A stretch of 64,000 nt of DNA. It comes from CAUTYU01 sp963545205 (GTDB lineage: Bacteria; Desulfobacterota; Desulfovibrionia; Desulfovibrionales; Desulfomicrobiaceae). Where the stretch lies: positions 186,001 to 250,000 of the forward strand of contig CAUUHW010000003.1 of assembly GCA_963545205.1 (NCBI GenBank), written 5' to 3'. Below, piece after piece: positions 45,939 to 55,027 of the stretch (positions are counted from its first letter, which is position 1; each line of letters starts with the position of its first letter). Under the pieces are notes generated by a model. The model had not been told where the DNA came from, did not search any database, and worked only from the letters and a program-made list of their open reading frames with translations. A program made the translations under genes and the position numbers.

Positions 45939-46811
45939 ATGAATTTTCAGGACGTTATTCTTAACTTGCAGAAATTCTGGTCAGAATATGACTGTGTTAT
46001 CCAGCAACCGTATGATATTGAGGTTGGAGCCGGAACATTTAATCCGGCGACTTTTTTTCGGGTGCTTGGCCCTGAACCGTGGAAAACCGCATATGTGGAA
46101 CCCTCCAGGCGGCCAACTGATGGCCGGTACGGAGAAAATCCAAACCGGCTGCAGAGTTTTTATCAGTTTCAGGTTATTTTGAAACCAGGGCCTGAAAATG
46201 TGCAGGAGCTCTATCTGGAGAGCCTGGCCCATTTGGGTATTATGCCCGGCAAACACGATATCCGGTTTGTTGAAGATGACTGGGAATCGCCCACGCTTGG
46301 AGCCTGGGGGCTTGGCTGGGAAGTGTGGCTCAATGGCATGGAAATTTCCCAGTTCACGTATTTTCAGCAGGTCGGCGGGATTGATCTTTTTCCTGTCAGT
46401 GTGGAACTGACCTATGGAATTGAGCGTATCTGTATGTATTTACAGGAAAAAGATTCCGTTTACGATTTGGCGTATAATAAGACCGTGCGTTATGGAGACG
46501 TGCATCATCAGGGCGAGGTGGAACATTCCCGTTATAATTTTGATTGCAGCAACAAGGACATGTTGTTTCAGTTTTTTTCGTCCTGTGAAGAAGAATGCCG
46601 CTTTCTATGCGAAAAAAAGCTTCCCTGGCCGGCTTATGATTACTGTTTGAAATGTTCACATCTGTTTAATCTGCTTGATGCGCGTGGAGCTATCTCCATT
46701 ACCGAACGTACCGCGTATATTGCGCGGGTACGGGCGTTGGCTTCGGCTATCGCCAGATTGTATGTTCAGCAGCGGGAAGAGCTTGGACACCCCTTACTGA
46801 ACAGAGCCTAA
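45939..46811 (+). CDS. glyQ: Glycyl-tRNA synthetase alpha subunit
   Basis: This 290-residue class II catalytic subunit starts NFQDVILNLQKFWSEYDCVI. It has EVGAGTFNPATFFRVLGPEP, YVEPSRRPTDGRYGENPNR and LTYGIERICMYLQ. It forms an alpha2beta2 enzyme with GlyS, which follows 21 bp later. Confidence 0.98.
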   Translation: MNFQDVILNLQKFWSEYDCVIQQPYDIEVGAGTFNPATFFRVLGPEPWKTAYVEPSRRPTDGRYGENPNRLQSFYQFQVILKPGPENVQELYLESLAHLGIMPGKHDIRFVEDDWESPTLGAWGLGWEVWLNGMEISQFTYFQQVGGIDLFPVSVELTYGIERICMYLQEKDSVYDLAYNKTVRYGDVHHQGEVEHSRYNFDCSNKDMLFQFFSSCEEECRFLCEKKLPWPAYDYCLKCSHLFNLLDARGAISITERTAYIARVRALASAIARLYVQQREELGHPLLNRA

Positions 46812-46832
46812 CCACGAGCAAGGAAAAAAGAT

Positions 46833-48914
46833 ATGGCAAATTTTGTATTGGAAATCGGAACAGAGGAGATGCCCGCTCGTTTCTTTCCGGAATTGACAGA
46901 TTTTTTGGCAGCGGCGTTTCAAGATGAACTGGCAGCGGCCCGGCTTGATTGTGGCAATATTGAGACGTATTCAACGCCACGCCGAATGGTGGTGTGGATA
47001 GAAAATCTGGCGGAGCAGCAAAAGGTGGAGGAAAAGGAAATCCTTGGCCCACCGGTCAATATCGCCTTTAGTGAAGATGGGCAGCCAAAACCCGCGGCTT
47101 TGGGGTTTGCCAAATCCCAGGATGTTGATTTTGAAGATGTGTACCGCACAACCACGGCGCGTGGTGAATATCTGGCTGTACGCAAAAAGCTGGGCGGCGC
47201 TAAAGCTGAAAGCGTGCTGGGCAAAGTGTGCGAAAATATTCTTGGCAGGTTGCCGTTTCCCAAAAAAATGCAGTGGGAAGAAAGCGGTTTTCATTTTGGC
47301 CGTCCTCTTCGCTGGCTGCTGGCTCTTCTGGACTCGCGGGTTGTAGAGATTACACTTGCTGGCCTGCGTTCCGGCCGGGAAACATATGGACACCGGGTGT
47401 TAGCCGCGTCACCTTTTTCCGTGTGGGACGCGAGTGAATATTTTGAGGTACTGCGAGATAGGGGACACGTGGTTGTCCGTGAAAAAGACCGGCTTACGCG
47501 TATTCGCCAAAAAGGTGATGAACTGGCCCAGGGTGTTGGCGGCCGGGTTATCTGGAATGAGGGTCTGCTTGAGCAGGTGACCAATCTTGTTGAGATTCCT
47601 GTGCCGCTGCTTGGCCGTTTTGATGAGAAATTTCTTGAACTGCCAAAGGAAGTGTTGCTGACCAGCATGGAAACGCATCAGAAATCCTTTGGTCTTGAAG
47701 ATGACAATGGCCGTCTGCTGCCATTTTTTCTGACGGTTATCAATTTGCAGACACCGGACGAAGAGCTGGTACGCAATGGTTGGCAAAGAGTGCTCAGGGC
47801 CAGACTGGAAGATGCCCGTTTTTTTTGGGAAGCGGACAGGAAAACACCTTTTGCCGATTGGCAGCAACGCCTGGAACAGGTTGTGTTTCTGGCACCTTTA
47901 GGCTCCATGGGGGATAAATCCCGGCGGCTGTCCAGGCTGGGAGGTTTTTTGGCCCAAAAACTGGCCCCGGAAATGAAAAAGGATTTGGAGCGGGCAGGAC
48001 TTTTGGCCAAGGCCGACCTTGTTTCCGGTATGGTTGGCGAGTTTGACGATTTGCAGGGCATGATGGGCGGTATTTACGCCCGTTTGTGCGGTGAAAGCGA
48101 AAATGTATGCAGCGCGCTGTACGAACAATATCTGCCCGCGGGGCAGGCAAGTCCTGTGCCAGGGTCTGTTGCCGGAGCAATTTTGGCCCTGGCTGACAAG
48201 ATTGATACCCTGGCCGGCTGTTTTGGCCTGAATATGATTCCGACCGGAACTGCTGACCCGTACGCCTTGCGGCGGCAGGTACTGGGCGTGTGTCGTATTG
48301 TTTTTGAGCACGGATTTGAACTTAATCTGGAAGAAATTTTTCTTTTGGCTCTTGATGGCTATGAAAATGTGGTCTGGAAAAATTCCCGTGAAAAGACACT
48401 GGCGGCCTTACTTGATTTTACAGCCCAGCGTCTGAAAGCCTTTTTTGCCTCACAGGGTTTTGAAACCCGGATTGTGGACGCGGCGCTTGGCGCGGATGCC
48501 AAAGATGTCCAGTCCTTGCGCCAGCGGCTTTCAGCATTGGCGGATTTTGCCCATGGGCCTGATTTTGACCAGGCTGTTCTGACTTTTAAGCGCGCGGACA
48601 ATATTGTTCGTAAACAGGAAGCCTTGCGGCTTGACGGACAATTTGATCCGGCTCTGTTTGAGGAAGATGCGGAAAAACAGCTGGCAGAGAAAATGTCTTC
48701 CACAGAGCAGCGCTGGAAAACGTGTTGGGAGAAAAGTGAATTCGATCAGCTTTTGAAAATGCTTTTTGAGCTGCGTCCGGCAGTAGACGCTTTTTTTGAT
48801 ACGGTAATGGTCATGTGTGATGATGAGCAGGTGCGGAAAAACAGGTTAAACCTGTTGCACGCTCTTGTTCAGCGTTTGGGGCAGCTGGCAGACTTTGCCG
48901 CTTTGCAAATATAA
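46833..48914 (+). CDS. glyS: Glycyl-tRNA synthetase beta subunit
   Basis: This 693-residue subunit starts ANFVLEIGTEEMPARF. It contains YSTPRRMVVWIENLA, the HD-like KADLVSGMVGEFDDLQGMMGG, and a C-terminal tRNA-binding DALR-like region. It recognises and positions tRNA-Gly for GlyQ. Confidence 0.98.
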   Translation: MANFVLEIGTEEMPARFFPELTDFLAAAFQDELAAARLDCGNIETYSTPRRMVVWIENLAEQQKVEEKEILGPPVNIAFSEDGQPKPAALGFAKSQDVDFEDVYRTTTARGEYLAVRKKLGGAKAESVLGKVCENILGRLPFPKKMQWEESGFHFGRPLRWLLALLDSRVVEITLAGLRSGRETYGHRVLAASPFSVWDASEYFEVLRDRGHVVVREKDRLTRIRQKGDELAQGVGGRVIWNEGLLEQVTNLVEIPVPLLGRFDEKFLELPKEVLLTSMETHQKSFGLEDDNGRLLPFFLTVINLQTPDEELVRNGWQRVLRARLEDARFFWEADRKTPFADWQQRLEQVVFLAPLGSMGDKSRRLSRLGGFLAQKLAPEMKKDLERAGLLAKADLVSGMVGEFDDLQGMMGGIYARLCGESENVCSALYEQYLPAGQASPVPGSVAGAILALADKIDTLAGCFGLNMIPTGTADPYALRRQVLGVCRIVFEHGFELNLEEIFLLALDGYENVVWKNSREKTLAALLDFTAQRLKAFFASQGFETRIVDAALGADAKDVQSLRQRLSALADFAHGPDFDQAVLTFKRADNIVRKQEALRLDGQFDPALFEEDAEKQLAEKMSSTEQRWKTCWEKSEFDQLLKMLFELRPAVDAFFDTVMVMCDDEQVRKNRLNLLHALVQRLGQLADFAALQI

Positions 48915-48961
48915 GCATGTTTTTGCTGCAAGAGTGATAAAATTTTGCGCCCCCAAATTGC

Positions 48962-48989
48962 TTGACATGCATCTGTTTTTGGATAAAAT
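48962..48989 (+). promoter_or_regulatory. Sigma70-like promoter upstream of rpsT
   Basis: TTGACA (48962-48967) and TAAAAT (48984-48989) with 16-bp spacing, 60 bp before the rpsT start codon. Confidence 0.65.
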
Positions 48990-49048
48990 GCATTGTTTTT
49001 AAATGATGTTGTAATGCAAAAACGATTTGTTTTTATAAGGAGTATGTT

Positions 49049-49312
49049 TTGGCTAATCATAAATCAGCCTTAAAGAGGCATCGTCAAAGCCTGAAAATCA
49101 ATGCCCGGAACAGGGCCATGAAGACCCGTATTAAAAATGTCATGAAAGATGTCCGCCAGGCCATTCAAAATCAGGATAAAGAAGGCGCTTTGAACGCCCT
49201 GCGCAGAGCTTCTTCTGTTATGGACAAAGCTGCTGGCAAAAAAATACTGCATTGGCGTACAGTTGCCAGAAAAATTTCTCGTTTGAACAAGGCCGTTAAT
49301 TCTCTTGCCTGA
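49049..49312 (+). CDS. rpsT: Ribosomal protein S20
   Basis: This 87-residue S20 begins MANHKSALKRHRQSLK. It initiates at TTG, with AAGGAG at 49037-49042 giving 6-nt spacing. An ATG at 49044 is out of frame. S20 in E. coli also starts with UUG, where it serves autoregulation, so the same control may operate here. It is strongly basic, as expected. Confidence 0.97.
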   Translation: MANHKSALKRHRQSLKINARNRAMKTRIKNVMKDVRQAIQNQDKEGALNALRRASSVMDKAAGKKILHWRTVARKISRLNKAVNSLA

Positions 49313-49332
49313 TTCTTGCTGTGCTGGAAATG

Positions 49333-49365
49333 AAGCCCGTCCTGTTCAGCGAGGGGCTTTTTTCT
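49333..49365 (+). terminator. Intrinsic terminator after rpsT
   Basis: AAGCCC (49333-49338) pairs with GGGCTT (49354-49359), followed by a T-rich run, 20 bp beyond the rpsT stop. Confidence 0.8.
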
Positions 49366-49401
49366 TGTGTCTTGGCCTTGAGTTGATAACGGAGGAAGCA
49401 T

Positions 49402-50070
49402 TTGGCTATTGTTAATTTGCTTTCCTTGCGGGAGCAGGTGTATAACTATCTTCGGGATCAGATGCACAAGGGGCATATCATGCCTGATGTGATGTTGAAT
49501 CTCAACGAGATCAGTAAAATACTTGGTGTCAGCAAGACTCCATTGCGTGATGCTCTTATTCGTCTGGAAGCGGAAGGTTTTGTCGCCATTTATCCGCGCA
49601 AGGGTGTAAGTGTGAATCAGCTCACCTTGCATGATATTCACGATATTTATCAAATCATCGGAGCCATTGAAGGCGAAGTGCTGCGAGAGATTTTTGGGTC
49701 TATAAAAAAGAGGCATATAGACAAGCTCCGTAGCTTAAATGCGGAGATGCGAAATGTGTTGCATCGACAGAAGTATTATGAATATTACACATTAAACCTT
49801 GATTTTCACAATGTTTTTTTACAGCTCTCAAAAAATACATCTCTGGACAGAACATTAATGCCTCTTAAACAGCGTTTGTATGATTTTCAGTTCCGTCCCT
49901 ATGTCCACGCCTGGGAAGACCGAAACTGCAAAGAGCATGACCAGATTATTGAATCCATTGAGCAGGGCAGACAGGAAGAGGCTATCCATCTGTTGCGAGA
50001 TGTGCATTGGTCATATTCCGTGCAGGAAGAATTTATCCGTCAGTTTTATCAGGCTTCCGGTCCTGTCTGA
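49402..50070 (+). CDS. GntR family (FadR/FCD-type) transcriptional regulator
   Basis: This 222-residue protein has an N-terminal GntR winged helix (LREQVYNYLRDQMHKGHIMP...LNEISKILGVSKTPLRDALIRLEAEGFV) and a C-terminal FCD ligand domain with metal-ligand-like positions (LDFHNVFLQLS; EHDQIIESIEQG). It starts with TTG, with GGAGGA upstream. No obvious target gene is adjacent. It is convergent with the phosphomannomutase gene. Confidence 0.9.
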   Translation: MAIVNLLSLREQVYNYLRDQMHKGHIMPDVMLNLNEISKILGVSKTPLRDALIRLEAEGFVAIYPRKGVSVNQLTLHDIHDIYQIIGAIEGEVLREIFGSIKKRHIDKLRSLNAEMRNVLHRQKYYEYYTLNLDFHNVFLQLSKNTSLDRTLMPLKQRLYDFQFRPYVHAWEDRNCKEHDQIIESIEQGRQEEAIHLLRDVHWSYSVQEEFIRQFYQASGPV

Positions 50071-50094
50071 TTTTTTGCTTTGGCCCGTCTGTTT

Positions 50095-51471
50095 TTATTC
50101 AGCTGTTTCTTTCAGCCATTTGCAGACCGGTTTTTCTATCAGTTCCTGTATTTCTTTCAGCCGTTGCGGTGAATCTGCTTCAAACCGCATGACCAGCGAA
50201 GGCTGGGTGTTTGAGGCCCGCAGCAGCCCCCAGCCGTCTGCAAAGTTCAGGCGAATGCCGTCTGTTTGCTGAAGTACAGGTGGTTGGTATCTGGCGCAAA
50301 AAGCATTTTTTGCCAGTTCCATTATTTTTTTTTCCTGACCGGACTTACAGTCTACACGTATTTCAGGCGTGCTGACTGTTGGTTGCCACGTATTCCAAAA
50401 AGAGCTTAATGGGCGGTTTGTTTCGGACAGAATTTGGCTCAGGCGCAAGGCTGCGTACAGGGCATCATCAAATCCATAGTAATTGTCCGCAAAAAAGATA
50501 TGCCCGCTCATTTCTCCGGCGAGCAGGGCGTTTGTTTCCCGCATTCTGGCTTTTATCAGGGAATGTCCGGTCGCGGCCATGATTGGCTTTCCGCTGTGTT
50601 CGGCAATATCCTTATAAACAAGGTGCGAGCATTTTACTTCGCCAATAATTGTCGCGCCCGGGTGCTTGTCCAGCACCTGGCGGGCAAACAGGGCCAGCAA
50701 CCGGTCGCTGTAGATGGTTTTTCCCTGTTCATCAACAATGCCAATGCGGTCTGCGTCTCCATCAAGACCAAGGCCAAAATCAGCTTTTTCGCGTGTAACT
50801 GCTACTTTCAGGTCTGTGATATTTTTTTCAATGGTCGGGTCAGGGTGGTGATGAGGAAAGTTCCCGTCCGGTTCACAGTACAGCTCCACAACCTCTGCTC
50901 CGGCCTGACGCAGAAGTTCGGCACAGATTTTTCCGCCGCTGCCGTTTCCGCCGTCAACAACGATTTTGAGCGGGCGGGCAAGCTGTATTTGGTTTGTCAG
51001 TTCCTGCAGATAGCTGGGCACGATATTGAGAAAAGAAACAGTTCCTCTGCCCTGGGTGAAAAGACCTGAACACATTGTCGCGTACAGCCTCTGGATTTGG
51101 TCGGTGTGGATTGTTCCTTCTCCGCCCCAGATTTTAAGTCCGTTATATTGCGATGGATTATGGCTGGCCGTGATAATGACTCCTGCCTGGCAATTCAGGT
51201 GCTTGATGGCGTAGTAAAAAACCGGAGTTGGTACCATATCAAGAGCAACGATATTCATGCCGGTTGCCAGCAGGCCATTGATAAGGGCGGTTTGGTAGGC
51301 AGGAGAAGTTGTTCGGCAATCATGTCCGACAACCGCCTGCGGCCAGCCCTGTTTCTGGAACCAGGTACCGCAGGCCCGGCCGAATTGTTCAATCCATTCT
51401 TCATCAAAATCCTGGTCAACAATGCCCCGTATGTCGTAGGCGCGAAAAATTTCCTGTTGTATTGCTTTCAT
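50095..51471 (-). CDS. Phosphomannomutase/phosphoglucomutase
   Basis: This 458-residue alpha-D-phosphohexomutase has the phosphoserine loop TASHNPSQYNG with Ser103, the metal loop GLDGDADRIG (~243-252), the sugar loop GEMSGHIFF, and a C-terminal phosphate loop RASNTQPSLVMRFEA. It resembles AlgC/ManB bifunctional enzymes that interconvert hexose 1- and 6-phosphates for LPS and exopolysaccharide. Confidence 0.93.
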   Translation of the reverse strand: MKAIQQEIFRAYDIRGIVDQDFDEEWIEQFGRACGTWFQKQGWPQAVVGHDCRTTSPAYQTALINGLLATGMNIVALDMVPTPVFYYAIKHLNCQAGVIITASHNPSQYNGLKIWGGEGTIHTDQIQRLYATMCSGLFTQGRGTVSFLNIVPSYLQELTNQIQLARPLKIVVDGGNGSGGKICAELLRQAGAEVVELYCEPDGNFPHHHPDPTIEKNITDLKVAVTREKADFGLGLDGDADRIGIVDEQGKTIYSDRLLALFARQVLDKHPGATIIGEVKCSHLVYKDIAEHSGKPIMAATGHSLIKARMRETNALLAGEMSGHIFFADNYYGFDDALYAALRLSQILSETNRPLSSFWNTWQPTVSTPEIRVDCKSGQEKKIMELAKNAFCARYQPPVLQQTDGIRLNFADGWGLLRASNTQPSLVMRFEADSPQRLKEIQELIEKPVCKWLKETAE

Positions 51472-51520
51472 TTTTTCCTTGTGGGGTAACTGTCTTGTGT
51501 GAACGTGTTTTTGGGAGGTA

Positions 51521-52926
51521 TCAGGACGTTAGGTCAAAAAGAATGCCGCCGGCTCCGTCTGAAACGGGCTTGGGCGGTTTGGGATTATGATAAAGCTGGC
51601 GCACGGTTTCGCCAAGTTTTGCCAGGTCTTTGCTTGTTTCTTCATTGACACTGAGTGCTCGTTCTATACCGGCTTGAATTTTTTGTTCTTTTTCTTCCTG
51701 TAATTCCAACTCAAAAAGATAATCCCGAATCAGCCCCTGCTGCATCATCTGGGCCTGGGCAATATTGTTGATTCGGTCTGATATGCCCCCCAGGGTGCGC
51801 CGATAGGTTTCCAATTCTGTTCTTCTGATGACTGCGCGCGGGTCATGTAAAATGACCTGAAAGCGTTCCGGCTTACCGCTTTTACTGTTTTTTCGGCCCC
51901 CGGCAGTCAACACCACATCAATGATTTTGTCTGATTGGGAGCCATCTGCATTGGCTCGTCTGTAATATTGCCTTTTTTTTTGATAATAGCAATGATTTCA
52001 TCGAATTGTCCTTTTTTGAAAAAAAAGATGCCGGACATCACCATGAAAGGCTTATTCCCTGTTTTCAAATTCAAAGAGACGAATTGCTGCCTCGTTCATG
52101 TCAAGAAATCTGCCTTGAAGGGTGACAATGAAAATCGAGTTGGTTGAGCGTTCAAATATACGGTGGTAGCGTTTCTCACTTAATTGCAGGCGTTCATCTT
52201 TGAGTTTTCTTTTGTAGTATTGCATATGAAATGACACACAATATGAACTTCTCCAAGTCATTTTTCTTTATAAATAACCTCTCCATCATCATGTATTCAG
52301 ACAATATCTCTATTTGTATGCACGATCCTGTATTCAATACTGTAAAATTTATTGACGAGCAGGTTGGAATAAAATAGTTTTGCACTTTCCATATATTCAG
52401 GGATAACAAGGTCAATAGGGTGAAAAAGATTATTCGTAAACTGGTCAAGAGGGATGTCATAAATACCTTCGCAACCGTTGGTTGCCGAAAGAATATGTTT
52501 ATGGTCATCAATGAATGTAAAGATTACATCAGACATCGCGTTCAAAATACGAGGAAATTTTGTATAAGCCTTTTGCAGTGCAGTAATGTCAATCAGTGAG
52601 CACAAGTTTATTTTTTTGTTTTGAAAACAAAATCGTTTTGCCTGAAATTGCATGGATATTTCGTTTCCCGCATTGACTTCTATAGCACATGTCATTGATG
52701 GATATTCAGTATTTGTTTGGTGTCCTGCAAAAATCATATGAAAATATTGAACAACCCGTTTTTTGTCTTTGGGGGCAACAAAATCAATGAACGGGCGGTG
52801 AAGAAAGGCGGTTTGTTTCAACAGCGCTGAAAAGCTGGTATTGGCATAGACCAGAATACCATTGTCTATCAGGACAACAGGATGATTGATAAAATCCAGC
52901 ATGGCAAGTGCGTTGGTATCATCCAT
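51521..52926 (-). pseudogene. Decayed PAS-domain protein gene
   Basis: Combined minus frames give one protein of ~460 residues with at least two PAS-like regions. The first is MDDTNALAMLDFINHPVVLI...YANTSFSALL. The second has SIEYRIVHTNRDIV and IHDDGEVIYKE. A third follows (SEKRYHRIFERSTNSIFIV...LDMNEAAIRLFEF), then a coiled-coil-like C-terminus. Breaks: in-frame TGA at 52297 and 52258, frame change near 52210, TAA at 52052, and frame changes at a T8 tract (~52020) and an A9 tract (~51975). The C-terminal 131 residues (51521-51916) remain open from a GTG. It was probably a signalling protein whose output is unknown. Confidence 0.85.
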
Positions 52927-53067
52927 TCTTTTTCAGCGTATCTTATATCGTTGTGTATGGTTACAGGCTGGAGCTGCTTTATAGCTGCCGATAATAAGGA
53001 TAAAAGTTCTTTCTGGTAATATATTTCGCCAGGAGAAACTTTTGTTTGGGATAAAAAACAAAAAAGG

Positions 53068-53096
53068 TTGACGCTGAAAAAAACAGCCGCTATTAG
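53068..53096 (+). promoter_or_regulatory. Promoter of tRNA-Thr
   Basis: TTGACG (53068-53073) and TATTAG (53091-53096) are spaced by 17 bp, with the tRNA 5' end 12 nt downstream. Confidence 0.75.
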
Positions 53097-53107
53097 ACCT
53101 TGTTTGT

Positions 53108-53183
53108 GCCACCGTAGCTCAGTTGGCAGAGCAGTTGATTCGTAATCATCAGGTCAGGAGTTCAACTCTCCTCGGTGGCTCCA
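53108..53183 (+). tRNA. tRNA-Thr(CGT)
   Basis: A 76-nt cloverleaf: acceptor stem GCCACCG/CGGTGGC, D stem GCTC/GAGC, anticodon loop TTCGTAA (anticodon CGT, reading ACG), T stem AGGAG/CTCCT, T loop TTCAACT, and an encoded CCA. The anticodon stem GTTGA/TCATC has one T-T mismatch (positions 28-42). A T-rich run follows. Its last 22 nt overlap the convergent oxidoreductase gene. Confidence 0.93.
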
Positions 53184-54082
53184 TTTTTTTCGTTCTTTCT
53201 TTTTTTCACGTAAGAAATCGCTGAATGCGCGGCCATGGCTCCTTCACCAACTGCAACACTTATTTGCAGATAGCGGCCAACACAATCACCTGCTGCGAAC
53301 AATCCGGGCAGGTTGGTTTTTTGTTCTTTGTCCGCAACTAAAAACGCGCCTTTTTGTTCAACGCCGAGCGTGTAAGCAAAATCTGTTGAAGAGGCTTCGC
53401 CAAGGGCGATGAACAGACCAAAGACATCTTCTTTGCTGCCGTCGTCATATTCAACAGTTTCCAAGCCGTTTTTCCCGTGTAGGCGCACAATTTTTTTCTC
53501 GTTGACCGGAATATTGGCCTCTTTCAGACGGGCCATAAATTCATCGGTAATCGCAACCGGGTTTCGCTGCGTGCAGATGGAAACATGTGGTGTGTACTGG
53601 AGAAGTTCAAGAGCTTGGTTGGCCGCAAAAATAGCTTCACCCACAACAATGACCTTTTTGTTCCGGACAAAAAAACCATCACAGCTAACGCAATACGAAA
53701 CTCCCAGCCCTTCGTACTGGTTCAGATTATCAATGCCCGGGCGTACCCGCGCAACGCCTGTGGCTAAAATCAGGGCCTTTGTTTCGTATTCGTTCGCATT
53801 GGTTTTGATATGGAACAGGCCGGCTTCGTTTTGATGAATCTGGAGGGCTTTTTCTTCAAAGATTTCCACTCCAAAACGCTTTGCCTGGGCTTTTCCTCTG
53901 TCCATTAACTCCTTGCCGGAGATGGTTTCGGCAAAACCAAAATAATTGTCTATGGCGTAATCCGCCGCTATCTTGGGACTGCCGCCAATAACGCAGGTTG
54001 AAAGCCCTGCCCTGGCAGTATAGATGGCGGCAGAAAGTCCCGCTGGGCCCTGACCAACGATGAACACATCTGTTTGTTTCAT
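53162..54082 (-). CDS. Thioredoxin-reductase-like FAD/NAD(P) oxidoreductase
   Basis: This 306-residue protein has the FAD motif VFIVGQGPAGLSAAIYTA, a redox-active Cys131-x2-Cys134 (SYCVSCDG), and the C-terminal FAD motif LFAAGDCVGRYLQISVAVGEGAMAA. The NADPH loop is atypical: VVGEAIFAANQALEL lacks the usual GGGDSA. It may therefore use another electron donor, or be a ferredoxin-type or divergent paralogue. The ATG at 54082 has AGGAG upstream. Its last codons lie antisense to tRNA-Thr. Confidence 0.85.
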   Translation of the reverse strand: MKQTDVFIVGQGPAGLSAAIYTARAGLSTCVIGGSPKIAADYAIDNYFGFAETISGKELMDRGKAQAKRFGVEIFEEKALQIHQNEAGLFHIKTNANEYETKALILATGVARVRPGIDNLNQYEGLGVSYCVSCDGFFVRNKKVIVVGEAIFAANQALELLQYTPHVSICTQRNPVAITDEFMARLKEANIPVNEKKIVRLHGKNGLETVEYDDGSKEDVFGLFIALGEASSTDFAYTLGVEQKGAFLVADKEQKTNLPGLFAAGDCVGRYLQISVAVGEGAMAAHSAISYVKKRKNEKNGATEES

Positions 54083-54136
54083 TTTTCTCTCCTGATTGCG
54101 CTTTGTTGCGGGGATAGTCTTGCGCAAACCTGTTTT

Positions 54137-54820
54137 TTAGGCCGCAACCCTGTTTGCCAGAAAGATTTTTCTGGCCAGATAGATAAAAGGTGTATCCAGA
54201 AAAGCCACAACCAGCTTAATGATATAAGTCGAAATCAGAATGTTAAGCCAGATTGCCCATGGAAACACGCCAATAAAGGCGACCGAGCAGAATATCAAAG
54301 AATCAAGAAGCTGACTGATACCTGTGCTGAGGTTGTTTCGCAGCCAGAGCATCCGGCCTTGTGTTTTTTCCTTGAAAAAATGAAATGCCCAGACATCATG
54401 CCACTGTGAAACAGTATAGGCCAGCAGGCTTGCCGCTCCCACTCTGGGCATGAAGCTGAAAATGGCCTGCAGGTGCGGTTGGGCAAAGTCGTCTGTCGCC
54501 GGCACAAAAAGCAGGGCGATATTCATATACAGCGTGCTTAATATCAGGGCGAGAAAGCCGAGCTTAACGCCTTCCTGTGCTTTTTCCTTGCCGTAAAATT
54601 CACTGAGTATATCGGTTGCCAAAAAAACACCGGCGTATAGAATATTGCCCAGGGTTGTTGTCAGGCCAAAAAGTTCAACTGTTTTCAGGACCTGAATATT
54701 ACAGATAATAAGGTTGAAAACAATCATGGACAGCAACCCCGCCCGTCCAAAAAAACGAAAGACCGCGAGTGTGATAGCCAAGTCAATAAGAGCAAAGCCT
54801 AACCAGAGTATTTCATTCAT
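54137..54820 (-). CDS. VUT family queuosine-precursor transporter (YhhQ-like)
   Basis: This 227-residue membrane protein has six predicted helices. NILYAGVFLATDILSEFYGKE is the hallmark of the YhhQ/VUT family, and the QWHDVWAFHFFKEKTQGRMLWLRNN and LDSLIFCSVAFIGVFPW blocks also match. It imports preQ0/preQ1-type precursors. The ATG at 54820 is chosen because conservation begins here. Longer in-frame extensions start at 54934. Confidence 0.88.
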   Translation of the reverse strand: MNEILWLGFALIDLAITLAVFRFFGRAGLLSMIVFNLIICNIQVLKTVELFGLTTTLGNILYAGVFLATDILSEFYGKEKAQEGVKLGFLALILSTLYMNIALLFVPATDDFAQPHLQAIFSFMPRVGAASLLAYTVSQWHDVWAFHFFKEKTQGRMLWLRNNLSTGISQLLDSLIFCSVAFIGVFPWAIWLNILISTYIIKLVVAFLDTPFIYLARKIFLANRVAA

Positions 54821-55027
54821 AGTTTTCCATATAGTGTTAAGATTAAATCGGTTGGAAAAAAGAAGCTCGCACTGGAGCAGGAATGCCCAAGGCATAAAAA
54901 ATACATTCTTTTCCTGAAACAGGTCTGAGGTCAAGTTTTATTTGGGACAGTGAAGTATAAAGTTCATGCAATACATTCTGACACGCCGTAACAGCTTCTC
55001 AGCATGTTGGGATAAGAAGACACTTTT

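Noticed and set aside
52258..52299. Two TGA codons in PAS sequence as evidence of UGA read as tryptophan
   Set aside because: Many intact genes here end in TGA, including ATGA/GTGA overlaps, and the same gene also has a TAA stop and frame changes. Decay explains it better.
54821..54960. preQ1 riboswitch before the queuosine-precursor transporter
   Set aside because: No preQ1-I type hairpin with A-rich tail or preQ1-II pattern could be seen on the minus strand.
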